In this document: one piece after another, positions 43,408-52,318 of the stretch
How positions within the stretch are numbered: position 1 is the stretch's first letter
Layout: each line of letters starts with the position of its first letter
NCBI GenBank assembly: GCA_023150375.1
Contig: JAKLLA010000002.1
Span: 248,001 to 312,000, forward strand
Origin: Burkholderiaceae bacterium
GTDB lineage: Bacteria > Pseudomonadota > Gammaproteobacteria > Burkholderiales > Burkholderiaceae_C
DNA: 64,000 bases
Reading direction: 5' to 3'
Notes under the pieces: generated by a model
What the model was told of the DNA's origin: nothing
The model's database searches: none
The model's input: only the letters and a program-made list of their open reading frames with translations
Made by a program: the position numbers and the translations under genes

Positions 43408-45603
43408 ATGGAAGTGTCATTCAGCCGCGAGATCGAGAAGCTGCGCCAGGGCGCGGGCAGCACCTTCCACGGCGAGGGCATCCTGGCGATCACCAAGGCG
43501 CTGCTGCAAAGCGGCGTGTCCTACGTCGGCGGCTACCAGGGCGCGCCGATCTCCCACCTGCTGGACGTGATGGTGCAGGCGCGCCCCTACCTGGACGAGC
43601 TGGGCGTGCACGTGCAGGCCTGCTCGAACGAGGCCTCGGCCGCGGCGATGCTGGGCGCGTCGATCCACTACCCGGTGCGCGGCGCGGTGACCTGGAAGTC
43701 CATCGTCGGCACCAACGTGGCCAGCGACGCGCTGTCGAACCTGGCCTCGCCGGGCGTGACCGGCGGCGCGCTGATCGTCGTCGGCGAGGACTACGGCGAG
43801 GGCGCCAGCGTGATCCAGGAGCGCACGCACGCCTTCGCGATGAAGAGCGGCATGCTGCTGCTCGACCCGCGCCCGGACCTGGCGCGCATGGTGGAGATGG
43901 TGGAGCACGGCTTCGCGCTGTCCGAGGCGTCGAACATGCCGGCGATCCTGGAGCTGCGCATCCGCGCCTGCCACGTGCAGGGCAGCTTCGAGTGCCGCGA
44001 CAACCGCGCCCCGGCGATCTCCACCCGCGCGCTGCAGGCCGAGCCGGCCGCCTTCGACTACATGCGCCTGGCGCACCCGCCGGTGACCTTCCGCCACGAG
44101 AAGCTCAAGGGCGAGCAGCGCCTGCCCGCCGCGCGCCGCTACATCGCCGAGCACCGGCTGAACGAAACCTTCCCGGGCACGCACGCCGACCTGGGGATCA
44201 TCGTGCAGGGCGGCCTGTACAACGCGGCGATCCGCGCGCTGCAGCAGTTCGGCCTGGCCAACGCGTACGGCGACAGCGAGATCCCCATCCACGTGCTCAA
44301 CGTCACCTACCCGCTGGTGCACGACGAGCTGCTGGACTTCTGCCGCGGCAAGCGCGGCGTGCTGCTGCTGGAAGAGGGGCAGCCAGAGTACATCGAGCAG
44401 GAGCTGGCCACGCTGCTGCGCCGGCAGGACCTGCCCACGCCGCTGCATGGCAAGGGAGCCGGGAACGGCACCGGCACCGGCACCGGCACCGGCACCGATG
44501 GGCTGCCCAACGGCGGCGAGTACACGGTGGAGGTGATCGCCCAGGGGCTGGCGCCCTTCGTGGCGCGTTACCTGCCGCGCCATGACGCCAGCGCCGCCAC
44601 CGCCTGGCTGGCCGGCAATCGCCAGCGGCGCGAGCAGGCGGCGCAGGCGCTGGGCGCACCGCTGCCGCCCCGCCCGCCCTCGTTCTGCGTCGGCTGCCCG
44701 GAGCGGCCGGTGTTCTCGGCGCTGAAGCTGGCGCAGCAGGAGGTCGGCCGGGTGCACATCGCCGCGGACATCGGCTGCCACGCCTTCGCGACCTTCGAGC
44801 CTTTCTCGTCGGGCCACTCCATCCTCGGCTACGGCATGAGCCTGGCCAGCACCGCGGGCATCTCGCCGCTGATGGCGCGGCGCACGCTGGCCATCGTGGG
44901 CGACGGTGGCTTCTGGCACAACGGCCTGGTCACCGGCGTGCAGAGCGCGCTGTTCAACGGCGACGACGTGGTGCTGCTGATCTTCAAGAACGGCTACACC
45001 TCCGCCACCGGCACGCAGGACATCATCTCCACGCCCGACGAGGAGATCAAGGCGGCGGCGGCCGACAAGCACCAGAGCCTGGTCGACCGCAACCGCACCA
45101 TCGAGGAGACGCTGCGCGGCCTGGGCGTCACCTGGCTGCGCAGCGTGCACAGCTACGAGGTCGGTGCGATGCGCGACACGCTGGTCGAGGCCTTCACCAC
45201 CGCGCAGGGCGGGCTGAAGGTGATCGTGGCCGAGGGCGAGTGCCAGCTGGAACGCCAGCGCCGCATCAAGCCCTGGCTCGCCGGGCTGCTCGAGCAAGGG
45301 GCGCGGGTGGTGCGCAGCCGCTTCGGCGTGGACGACGACGTCTGCAACGGCGACCACGCCTGCATCCGCCTGTCCGGCTGCCCGACGCTGACGTTGAAGG
45401 ACAACCCCGACCCGCTGAAGGTGGACCCGGTGGCCACGGTGCTGGACGGCTGCGTCGGCTGCGGCCTGTGCGGCGCCAACGCCCACGCGGCCACGCTCTG
45501 CCCCAGCTTCTACAAGACCGAGGTGATCCAGAACCCGGCCTGGCACGAGCGGCTGCGCGCCGCGCTGCGCAGCGCGCTGACCCGGCCGCTGCGCGCCGCT
45601 TGA
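43408..45603 (+). CDS. Indolepyruvate ferredoxin oxidoreductase, alpha-subunit type
   Basis: GEGILAITKALLQSGVSYVGGYQGAPISHLLDVM (pyrimidine-binding domain), AIVGDGGFWHNGLVTGVQSALFNGDDVVLLIFKNGYTSATGTQ (TPP domain), CVGCGLCGANAHAATLCPSF (Fe-S). Confidence 0.92.
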   Translation: MEVSFSREIEKLRQGAGSTFHGEGILAITKALLQSGVSYVGGYQGAPISHLLDVMVQARPYLDELGVHVQACSNEASAAAMLGASIHYPVRGAVTWKSIVGTNVASDALSNLASPGVTGGALIVVGEDYGEGASVIQERTHAFAMKSGMLLLDPRPDLARMVEMVEHGFALSEASNMPAILELRIRACHVQGSFECRDNRAPAISTRALQAEPAAFDYMRLAHPPVTFRHEKLKGEQRLPAARRYIAEHRLNETFPGTHADLGIIVQGGLYNAAIRALQQFGLANAYGDSEIPIHVLNVTYPLVHDELLDFCRGKRGVLLLEEGQPEYIEQELATLLRRQDLPTPLHGKGAGNGTGTGTGTGTDGLPNGGEYTVEVIAQGLAPFVARYLPRHDASAATAWLAGNRQRREQAAQALGAPLPPRPPSFCVGCPERPVFSALKLAQQEVGRVHIAADIGCHAFATFEPFSSGHSILGYGMSLASTAGISPLMARRTLAIVGDGGFWHNGLVTGVQSALFNGDDVVLLIFKNGYTSATGTQDIISTPDEEIKAAAADKHQSLVDRNRTIEETLRGLGVTWLRSVHSYEVGAMRDTLVEAFTTAQGGLKVIVAEGECQLERQRRIKPWLAGLLEQGARVVRSRFGVDDDVCNGDHACIRLSGCPTLTLKDNPDPLKVDPVATVLDGCVGCGLCGANAHAATLCPSFYKTEVIQNPAWHERLRAALRSALTRPLRAA
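44467..44496 (+). repeat. In-frame hexanucleotide microsatellite (GGCACC)x5
   Basis: Direct reading; encodes (GT)5 within GNGTGTGTGTGTDG. Confidence 0.95.
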
Positions 45604-45627
45604 GGCAACCCAACGGAGCCGCCCGCC

Positions 45628-47277
45628 ATGAATGCAACCCCGATGAACGACGCCGTGAACACCGACCGCCCGATCTGCCTGCTCGTCTGCGCCCTGGGTG
45701 GCGAAGGCGGCGGCGTGCTGGCCGACTGGCTGGTGGAGGTCGCCCGGCGCGCCGGCCATGCCGCGCAGAGCACCTCGATCCCCGGCGTGGCGCAGCGCAC
45801 CGGCGCCACCACCTACTACCTGGAGTTCGCGCCGCAGCCGCTGGCGCTCAGCGGCCCGAACGCCGGGCGCCGGCCGGTGTTCAGCCTCTACCCGGTGCCC
45901 GGCCAGGTGGACCTGCTGGTGTCCTCCGAACTGCTCGAAACCGCCCGGCAGGTCAGCCTGGGCGTCACCTCGCCCGAGCGCAGCCGGGTCATCAGCAGCA
46001 GCGCCCGCGCACTGACCACCGCCGAGCGCATGCCGCTGGGCGATGGCCGGCTCGACAGCGCCCGGCTGGCCGAGGTGATCCGCCAGGGCTCGCGCGAGCA
46101 TCAGTTGCTCGACATGGCGGCGCTGACGCAAAGCGCCGGCACGGTGGTGAGCGCGGTGATGCTCGGCGCGGTGGCCGCCAGCGGCGTGCTGCCCTTCGGC
46201 CGCGACCTCTATGAGGCGGTGATCGGCAGCGGCAACAAGGCCGCCGACGCCAGCCGGCGCGGCTTTGCCGCCGCCTACGCGCAGGTGCAGCGCCAGCGGG
46301 CCCAGGGCGAGGCGCTGCGCGCGATCGTCGCAGCGGCGCCCGTCGCAGCGGCGCAGCCGGCCGCGCCTGCGCTGCCCGAGGCCGCCGCAGGCCGCTTCCC
46401 GGCCGCGCTGCATCCGCTGATCGCACTGGGCCACGCCCGTCTGGTCGAGTACCAGGACGCCGGCTACGCAGCGCTCTACCTCGAGCGCCTGCAGCAGGTG
46501 CTGGACGCCGAGCGTGCCGCCGACCCGCACGCGGCGCAGTCCTTCGCGCTGACCCGCGAGATGGCGCGCTGGCTGGCGCTGTGGATGGCCTTCGACGACA
46601 TCGTGCGCGTGGCCGACCTGAAGCGCCGCGCCGACCGGCTGGCGCGCATCCGCCGCGAGGCACGCGCGGGCGACGGCGACGTGGTGCAGGTCTGGGACCA
46701 CTTCAAGCCCGGCATCCCGGAGATCGCCGGCCTGCTGCCCGCCGGACTGGACGGCGCGCTGCAGCGCTGGGACACGCGCCGCCAGCAGCGCGGCCGCAAG
46801 CCCTGGTCGCTGGCACTGCGGCTGGGCACGCACACGCTGCGCGGCGCGCTGGCGCTGCGCACGCTGTCGGCCCTGCGCGCCCTGCGCCCGCACGGACAGC
46901 GCTGGGCCGAGGAGCAGGCGCTGATCGGGCGCTGGCTGGCCGCGGTGGTCGACGCCACGGGCCGCGACTGGGCCGTGGGCCATGAGCTGGCGCTGTGCGG
47001 GCGGCTGCTCAAGGGCTACGGCAGCACACACGAGCGCGGCCGTGCCACGCTGCTGCACGTGCTGGACGAGCTGGCACAGCGGGTCCCCTTTGCCAGCCAG
47101 GCCGAACGCGCCGCGGCCATCGCCCGGGCCCGCAACGCCGCGCTGGCCGACGACAGCGGCCGCGCGCTGGACCAGGCGCTGGTCAGCGTCGGCGCGGCGC
47201 CCCGGCCGCTGCGCGAGCAGCCGATCCGCTTCGTGCGGCGGCGCCCCACCGCCGCGCAGCCGGCCGCCGGTTCTTGA
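45628..47277 (+). CDS. Indolepyruvate oxidoreductase beta-subunit family protein (gamma/beta domain plus C-terminal extension)
   Basis: ICLLVCALGGEGGGVLADWLVEVARRAGHAAQSTSIPGVAQRTGATTYYLEF; C-terminal ~300 aa DUF6537-like. Confidence 0.9.
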   Translation: MNATPMNDAVNTDRPICLLVCALGGEGGGVLADWLVEVARRAGHAAQSTSIPGVAQRTGATTYYLEFAPQPLALSGPNAGRRPVFSLYPVPGQVDLLVSSELLETARQVSLGVTSPERSRVISSSARALTTAERMPLGDGRLDSARLAEVIRQGSREHQLLDMAALTQSAGTVVSAVMLGAVAASGVLPFGRDLYEAVIGSGNKAADASRRGFAAAYAQVQRQRAQGEALRAIVAAAPVAAAQPAAPALPEAAAGRFPAALHPLIALGHARLVEYQDAGYAALYLERLQQVLDAERAADPHAAQSFALTREMARWLALWMAFDDIVRVADLKRRADRLARIRREARAGDGDVVQVWDHFKPGIPEIAGLLPAGLDGALQRWDTRRQQRGRKPWSLALRLGTHTLRGALALRTLSALRALRPHGQRWAEEQALIGRWLAAVVDATGRDWAVGHELALCGRLLKGYGSTHERGRATLLHVLDELAQRVPFASQAERAAAIARARNAALADDSGRALDQALVSVGAAPRPLREQPIRFVRRRPTAAQPAAGS

Positions 47278-47340
47278 TCTGGGATAAGGCCGACACGACG
47301 TTGCCGGCAGGGTCGGCCCGCCGCGCGGGATGATCCCGCC

Positions 47341-47934
47341 ATGGCCACGTCGACGCTGCCCGTTCCCGCCGCCACGCCCGGCCCGACGCTGCCCGGCCAC
47401 CGGGCGATGTGGGTGGCGATCTGCCTGGAGTTCGTCGAGTTCGCGGTGTTCTTTGCGGTCTACTTCGCCTCGCGCTGGAACCATCCGCAGGACTTCCAGA
47501 CCGGTGCGGCCCGGCTGTGGACCCTGGGCGGCGTGCTGATCACGCTGGTGATGGTGACCAGCGGCTACCTGCTCACCCGCATGCTGCGCGCGATGCGGCA
47601 GGGCCGCCGAGTGGCGGCCGGCCGCTGGCTGCTGCTGGCGCTGCTCGTGGGCCTGGCCTACCCGGGCATCAAGCTGGCCGAGTGGCAGTGGAACCAGGGC
47701 CAGGGGCTGGATGCGGGCGCGGGCATCTTCGTGGTGGTCTATTACTACCTGACCATCAACCACTTCGTGCATTCCAGCTGGGGCCTGCTGGGCATGGCCT
47801 GGGGCTGGATGCGACTGCGCACCGGGGCCTACACGGCCGCGGACTGCCGCGGCCTGGAGTCGCTGGCCCTCTACTGGCATGCCACCGACCTGGTCTGGCT
47901 GATGATCTTCAGCCTCTTCTACGCCTTTGCCTGA
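47341..47934 (+). CDS. Cytochrome c oxidase subunit III-like / NorE-type protein
   Basis: GHRAMWVAICLEFVEFAVFFAVYFASRWNHPQDFQTGAARLWTLGGVLITLVMVTSGYLL...YYYLTINHFVHSSWGLLGMAW...LYWHATDLVWLMIFSLFY. Confidence 0.88.
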   Translation: MATSTLPVPAATPGPTLPGHRAMWVAICLEFVEFAVFFAVYFASRWNHPQDFQTGAARLWTLGGVLITLVMVTSGYLLTRMLRAMRQGRRVAAGRWLLLALLVGLAYPGIKLAEWQWNQGQGLDAGAGIFVVVYYYLTINHFVHSSWGLLGMAWGWMRLRTGAYTAADCRGLESLALYWHATDLVWLMIFSLFYAFA

Positions 47935-47945
47935 GGAGCCCGACG

Positions 47946-48215
47946 ATGCATCGGCCGAGTTCGACGACCCTGGCCTGGTGGGCGCTGATGCTGCTGACCG
48001 GCCTGAGCGTGGCCGCCGCCGGAGGGGCGCACGCGGGCAACGCACGCCTGTGGATGACCGCCGCGGTGGCGGCCATCGCCTGGGTCAAGGCCCAGCTGCT
48101 GCTGCGCGAGTACCTCGAGCTCGGGCGCGCGACGCCGACGTTGCGGCGGCTGATCCAGGGTTTCGCCGCACTGGCGCCGCTGGGGCTGCTGCTGTGCGCC
48201 TGGCACGAGCTCTGA
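47946..48215 (+). CDS. Small membrane protein, cytochrome c oxidase subunit IV-like / NorF-type
   Basis: 89-aa, three-TM: TLAWWALMLLTGLSVAAAGG...WMTAAVAAIAWVKAQLLLREYLELGRATPTLRRLIQGFAALAPLGLLL; adjacent to the NorE-like gene. Confidence 0.8.
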   Translation: MHRPSSTTLAWWALMLLTGLSVAAAGGAHAGNARLWMTAAVAAIAWVKAQLLLREYLELGRATPTLRRLIQGFAALAPLGLLLCAWHEL

Positions 48216-48250
48216 CAACCCGCGAACGACCCCGGGCACCTCACCGCGCC

Positions 48251-48277
48251 GCCTGCCGAGCCGGCACAGCGGCAGGC
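48251..48277. terminator. Hairpin between convergent NorF-like and DedA genes
   Basis: GCCTGCCG-AGCCGGCACAG-CGGCAGGC, 8-bp stem. Confidence 0.5.
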
Positions 48278-48287
48278 GCACCCGCGC

Positions 48288-48962
48288 TCAGCGCGCCTGC
48301 GCGGCGGCCGGCGTCCGGGCCGCGGCTTCCTTGCGGCGCGCCCGCCAGGCGCCGAAGATCGCCAGCAGCCCCGGCACGATGATCAGCGCCCAGATGATCT
48401 TCGACAGGTTCGCCTGCACCCAGGGCAGGTTGCCGAAGAAGTAGCCGGCCGTGACGATGCCCACCACCCAGAGCAGCGCACCGGTGACGTTGTAGAAGCT
48501 GAACTTGGCACGCGTCATCTCCGCCACGCCGGCCACGAAGGGCACGAAGGTGCGCACGAAGGGCATGAAGCGGGCGATGACGATGGTGATGCCGCCGTAG
48601 CGCTCGTAGAACTCGTGCGCCTGGTCGAAGGCACGGCGGTTGAAGAAGCGGCTGTTCTCCCAGCCGAACACCTTCGGCCCGATGTAGCGGCCGATGCTGT
48701 AGTTGGCCTGATCGCCCAGGATGGCCGCCAGCAGCAGCAGCACCACCACCAGCGGATAGCTCAGCAGCCCCGCGCCGGCCAGGGCGCCGACGACGAAGAG
48801 CAGCGAATCGCCCGGCAGGAAGGGCATCACCACCACGCCGGTCTCGACGAAGACGATCAGGAACAGCAGCGCATAGATCCAGGGCCCGTAGGCTGCCACG
48901 AAAGCCTGCAGGTGGCGGTCCACGTGCAGCACGAAGTCGATCAGGGAAAGCAGCAGGTCCAT
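48288..48962 (-). CDS. DedA family membrane protein
   Basis: FVETGVVVMPFLPGDSLLFVVGALAGAG...LGDQANYSIGRYIGPKVF...ITIVIARFMPFVRTFVPFVAGVAEM. Confidence 0.95.
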   Translation of the reverse strand: MDLLLSLIDFVLHVDRHLQAFVAAYGPWIYALLFLIVFVETGVVVMPFLPGDSLLFVVGALAGAGLLSYPLVVVLLLLAAILGDQANYSIGRYIGPKVFGWENSRFFNRRAFDQAHEFYERYGGITIVIARFMPFVRTFVPFVAGVAEMTRAKFSFYNVTGALLWVVGIVTAGYFFGNLPWVQANLSKIIWALIIVPGLLAIFGAWRARRKEAAARTPAAAQAR

Positions 48963-49097
48963 GGGGCGGCGATTATCCGGTCAGGCCGGCGCAGTCAAGT
49001 TGCGCACTCGTGCACGCCGGGGCCCCTCGGGTGAACCCGGATCGGCCGCGCCCCCGGCTCCGGGGGGCACACTCCCGGCAGTCCCCCCACTTCCGCC

Positions 49098-50213
49098 ATG
49101 CGCCGCCGCCTGCTCCTTGCCTCTCCCGCTCCCCTGCTGCTGCCGGCCCGACCGAGCCGGGCGGACAGCGCCGACCTGGTGATCGCCCAGTTCGCCCCGA
49201 TGAGCGGGCCGCTGGGCTCGCGCATGGCCGCCTTCGATGCGGCAGCCCGACGGGTTTTCGACGGGGTGAACGCGGCCGGCGGCATCCGCGGCCGGCGCCT
49301 GCGTTTCCTCGCGGTGGACGATCACGGCCGCGTCGAGGAGTCGGTGGCCGCCACGCGCCGCTTCCTGCAGCGCGAGCGCGCCGGCGTGCTGTTCGGCTGC
49401 GTGGGCAGCGAGGCCACCCGCGCGGTGCTGCCGCTGCTGCGCCAGGCGGGCGTGCCCGCGCTGGCCGGCCAGGAGCTCAGCGACGCGGTGCGCCTGGAGG
49501 GCAGCCGCCTGATCTTCCCGCTGCGCGCCGGCCTGGGCCGCGAAGCCGAGGCGCTGGCCCAGCATCTGGCCGACGTCGGGCTGCGCAGCGTGGCCATCCT
49601 GCACGAGCCCGGCCCCGCCGGCGGCGCGCTGCTGCGCCTGCTGGGCGACGCCTGCGTGGCGCGGCAGCTGCGCGTGGTCGGCAGCGCTGCGGTGACGGCC
49701 GACCCCGGCGTGCCGCAGGAGGCCGCGCGCAAGCTCGCCGCGCTGGCGCCGCAGGCGCTGCTGCTGGCCGTGCCGGGCCGGCTGGCAATCGCGGTGCTGC
49801 AGGCGGGGGCCTCGGTGGCGCCGCTGCCGGCGGCCTTCGGACCCTCGCTGGTGGCCGAGGACGGCCATGTGCTGCGCCTGGGTGAGCGCGGCGGCAGCCT
49901 GGCCGTGGCGCAGGGCGTGCCCAACCCGTGGAACCCGCACGACGCGACGCTGATCGAGTACCGCCGCCAGGCCACCGCCGCGCGGGTGCCGATCGGCTAC
50001 CCCAGCCTGGAAGGCTGGCTGAGCGCCCAGGTGCTGGTCGAGGCGCTGCGCCGCTGCGGCCGCGACACCAGCCCGGCGCGGCTGCACGCGGTGCTGGACA
50101 CGCTGAAGATGACGATCGCCGGCATGGAGATCGACTTCGGCCGCCGCGAGCTGGCCGGCTCGCGCTTCGTCGAGCTGGTGCAGGTCACCCCCGACGGACG
50201 CTGGCGCAGCTGA
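49098..50213 (+). CDS. ABC transporter substrate-binding protein, branched-chain amino-acid type
   Basis: Signal peptide, then DLVIAQFAPMSGPLGSRMAAFDAAARRVFDGVNAAGGIRGRRLRFLAVDDHGRVEESVAATRRFL. Confidence 0.88.
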   Translation: MRRRLLLASPAPLLLPARPSRADSADLVIAQFAPMSGPLGSRMAAFDAAARRVFDGVNAAGGIRGRRLRFLAVDDHGRVEESVAATRRFLQRERAGVLFGCVGSEATRAVLPLLRQAGVPALAGQELSDAVRLEGSRLIFPLRAGLGREAEALAQHLADVGLRSVAILHEPGPAGGALLRLLGDACVARQLRVVGSAAVTADPGVPQEAARKLAALAPQALLLAVPGRLAIAVLQAGASVAPLPAAFGPSLVAEDGHVLRLGERGGSLAVAQGVPNPWNPHDATLIEYRRQATAARVPIGYPSLEGWLSAQVLVEALRRCGRDTSPARLHAVLDTLKMTIAGMEIDFGRRELAGSRFVELVQVTPDGRWRS

Positions 50214-50283
50214 AGCCGGGACGCGCCGCCGCACGAGGCCCCAGGCGCGGGTGCCGCGGCGCGGCTTCCTAGAATGGCGGACG

Positions 50284-52284
50284 ATGTCCGACCTTCTCCT
50301 GCCCGAGACCGACCTGGCGCTGCCGCCGGCGGTCGCCCTGCCGCCGCGCCGCGCCATCCGCGCCCTGCCCGACGAGCTGATCAGCCAGATCGCCGCCGGC
50401 GAGGTGGTGGAGCGGCCCGCCTCGGTGGTGCGCGAACTGGTGGACAACGCACTGGATGCCGGGGCGCGCCAGATCACGCTGCGCCTGAGCGCCGGCGGCG
50501 TGCGTGCCATCGTGGTGGAGGACGACGGCTGCGGCATCCCCGCCGCCGAGCTGCCGCTGGCGCTGCAGCGCCACGCCACCAGCAAGATCGGCTCGCTGGC
50601 CGAGCTGGAGCGCGTCGCGACGATGGGCTTTCGCGGCGAGGCGCTGGCGGCGATCGCCTCGGTATCGGAGCTCAGCCTGACCAGCCGCAGCGCCGAGGCG
50701 CCCCACGCCCTGCGCCTGGACGCCCGCAGCGGCGAACTCAGCCCGGCTGCGCGCGCCGTGGGCACCACGGTGGAGGTGCGCGAGCTCTTCTTCGCCACCC
50801 CGGCGCGGCGCAAGTTCCTCAAGACCGACGCCACCGAGCTGGCGCACTGCCTGGAGGCGGTGCGCCGCCACGCGCTGGCGCGGCCGGCCTGCGGCTTCGC
50901 GGTCTGGCATGAGGGCCGGCTGGTCGCGCAGTGGCGCCCGGCCCCGGCCGACCAGCGCCTGCGCGACGTGCTGGGCGAGGACTTCCTGGCTGGCAGCCGG
51001 GCGGTGGCCTGGCAGGCCGGGCCACTGACGATCGAGGGCCGCGTGGGCCTGCCCGAACTGGCGCGCGCCCGCGCGGACACTCAGTACGCCTACGTCAACG
51101 GCCGCTACGTGCGCGACCGGCTGGTGGGGCACGGCGTGCGCAGCGCCTACGAGGACGTGCTGCACGGCAGCCGGCAGCCCAGCTGGGTGCTCTTCGTCGG
51201 CATCGCGCCCGAGCGGGTGGATGTGAACGTGCACCCGACCAAGATCGAGGTGCGCTTCCGCGATGGCCGCGAGGTGCACCAGGCGCTGCGCCACGCGGTG
51301 GAGCAGGTGCTGGCACCGCCGCGCACCGGCGCGCCTGGCGAGTCCGAAGGGCCGGCCGGCAGCGCCGCCGCGGGGCCCGCCGCCACGGCAGATCCCGGTC
51401 TGCCAGGCCCACCGGCAGCGGCGCAGGCCGCGGCCCGGCCGGGCTGGCGGCAAGGCGATCGCCCGAGCCCGCGCCAGGCCGGGCTGGCGCTGGAGACGGC
51501 GGCCCTGCTGCATGCCCGCGAGGGCCTGCCGGCCTGGCCACGCACCACCGAGCCGGCACCGGCGCCCGGGGCGGGGCAACGAGAGGCCCCGGCCCCGACG
51601 GCGGCAGCGGCGACGGACGGCCCGCCCGCGGGCATGGATGCGGCCCGGGCCGCCGAAGGTCACTGGCCGCTCGGGCGCGCGCTGGCCCAGCTGGGCGGCA
51701 TCTACATCCTGGCGGAGAACGACCGGGGGCTGGTGATCGTCGACATGCATGCGGCGCACGAGCGCATCGTCTACGAGCGGCTCAAGGCCCGGCACGCCGC
51801 GGCACGTGCCGGTGAGGCCTCGGCTGGCGACGGCGCCTTCGCCTCGCAGCCGCTGCTGATCCCGGCCACCTTCGCCGCCACACCGGCCGAGGTGGCCGCC
51901 GCCGAGACGCAGGCCGCCGTGCTGGCAGAGCTCGGGCTGGACGTGGCGCCGCTGTCGCCCGGCGTGCTGGCGGTGCGGGCCCTGCCGGCCGCGCTGCGCA
52001 GCGCCGATCCGGTGGCGCTGGCACGCGCGGTGCTGGCCGAGCTGGCCGAACTGGACGGCCGCGAGGGCTCGGCGCTGGTGGCCCGGGCGCACGACGAGAT
52101 CCTGGCCACCATGGCCTGCCACGGCGCGGTGCGCGCCAGCCGGGCGCTGACGCTGCCCGAGATGAACGCGCTGCTGCGCGACATGGAGGCCACCGAGCGG
52201 GCCGACCTGTGCAACCACGGCCGGCCGACCTGGCGGCAGATCAGCCTGCGCGAGCTGGACCAGCTCTTCCTGCGCGGGCGCTGA
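50284..52284 (+). CDS. mutL: DNA mismatch repair endonuclease MutL
   Basis: IRALPDELISQIAAGEVVERPASVVRELVDNALDAGARQITL...DDGCGIP...RHATSKIGSLAELERVATMGFRGEALAAIASVSELSLTSR. Confidence 0.99.
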   Translation: MSDLLLPETDLALPPAVALPPRRAIRALPDELISQIAAGEVVERPASVVRELVDNALDAGARQITLRLSAGGVRAIVVEDDGCGIPAAELPLALQRHATSKIGSLAELERVATMGFRGEALAAIASVSELSLTSRSAEAPHALRLDARSGELSPAARAVGTTVEVRELFFATPARRKFLKTDATELAHCLEAVRRHALARPACGFAVWHEGRLVAQWRPAPADQRLRDVLGEDFLAGSRAVAWQAGPLTIEGRVGLPELARARADTQYAYVNGRYVRDRLVGHGVRSAYEDVLHGSRQPSWVLFVGIAPERVDVNVHPTKIEVRFRDGREVHQALRHAVEQVLAPPRTGAPGESEGPAGSAAAGPAATADPGLPGPPAAAQAAARPGWRQGDRPSPRQAGLALETAALLHAREGLPAWPRTTEPAPAPGAGQREAPAPTAAAATDGPPAGMDAARAAEGHWPLGRALAQLGGIYILAENDRGLVIVDMHAAHERIVYERLKARHAAARAGEASAGDGAFASQPLLIPATFAATPAEVAAAETQAAVLAELGLDVAPLSPGVLAVRALPAALRSADPVALARAVLAELAELDGREGSALVARAHDEILATMACHGAVRASRALTLPEMNALLRDMEATERADLCNHGRPTWRQISLRELDQLFLRGR

Positions 52285-52318
52285 AACCCGCGCCGCGCAG
52301 CGTTGCGCAGCCCGGACG

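Noticed and set aside
43417-48045. 1542-aa minus-strand ORF opposite the IorA/IorB/NorE genes
   Set aside because: Antisense shadow ORF typical of ~70% GC DNA; His/Arg/Gly/Gln-rich translation with no domain motifs, while the plus strand encodes recognisable proteins.
49098-50213. Incomplete ABC transporter operon or pseudogene
   Set aside because: The substrate-binding protein ORF is intact with a signal peptide; orphan binding proteins of this type are common in Burkholderiales, so not treated as a finding.
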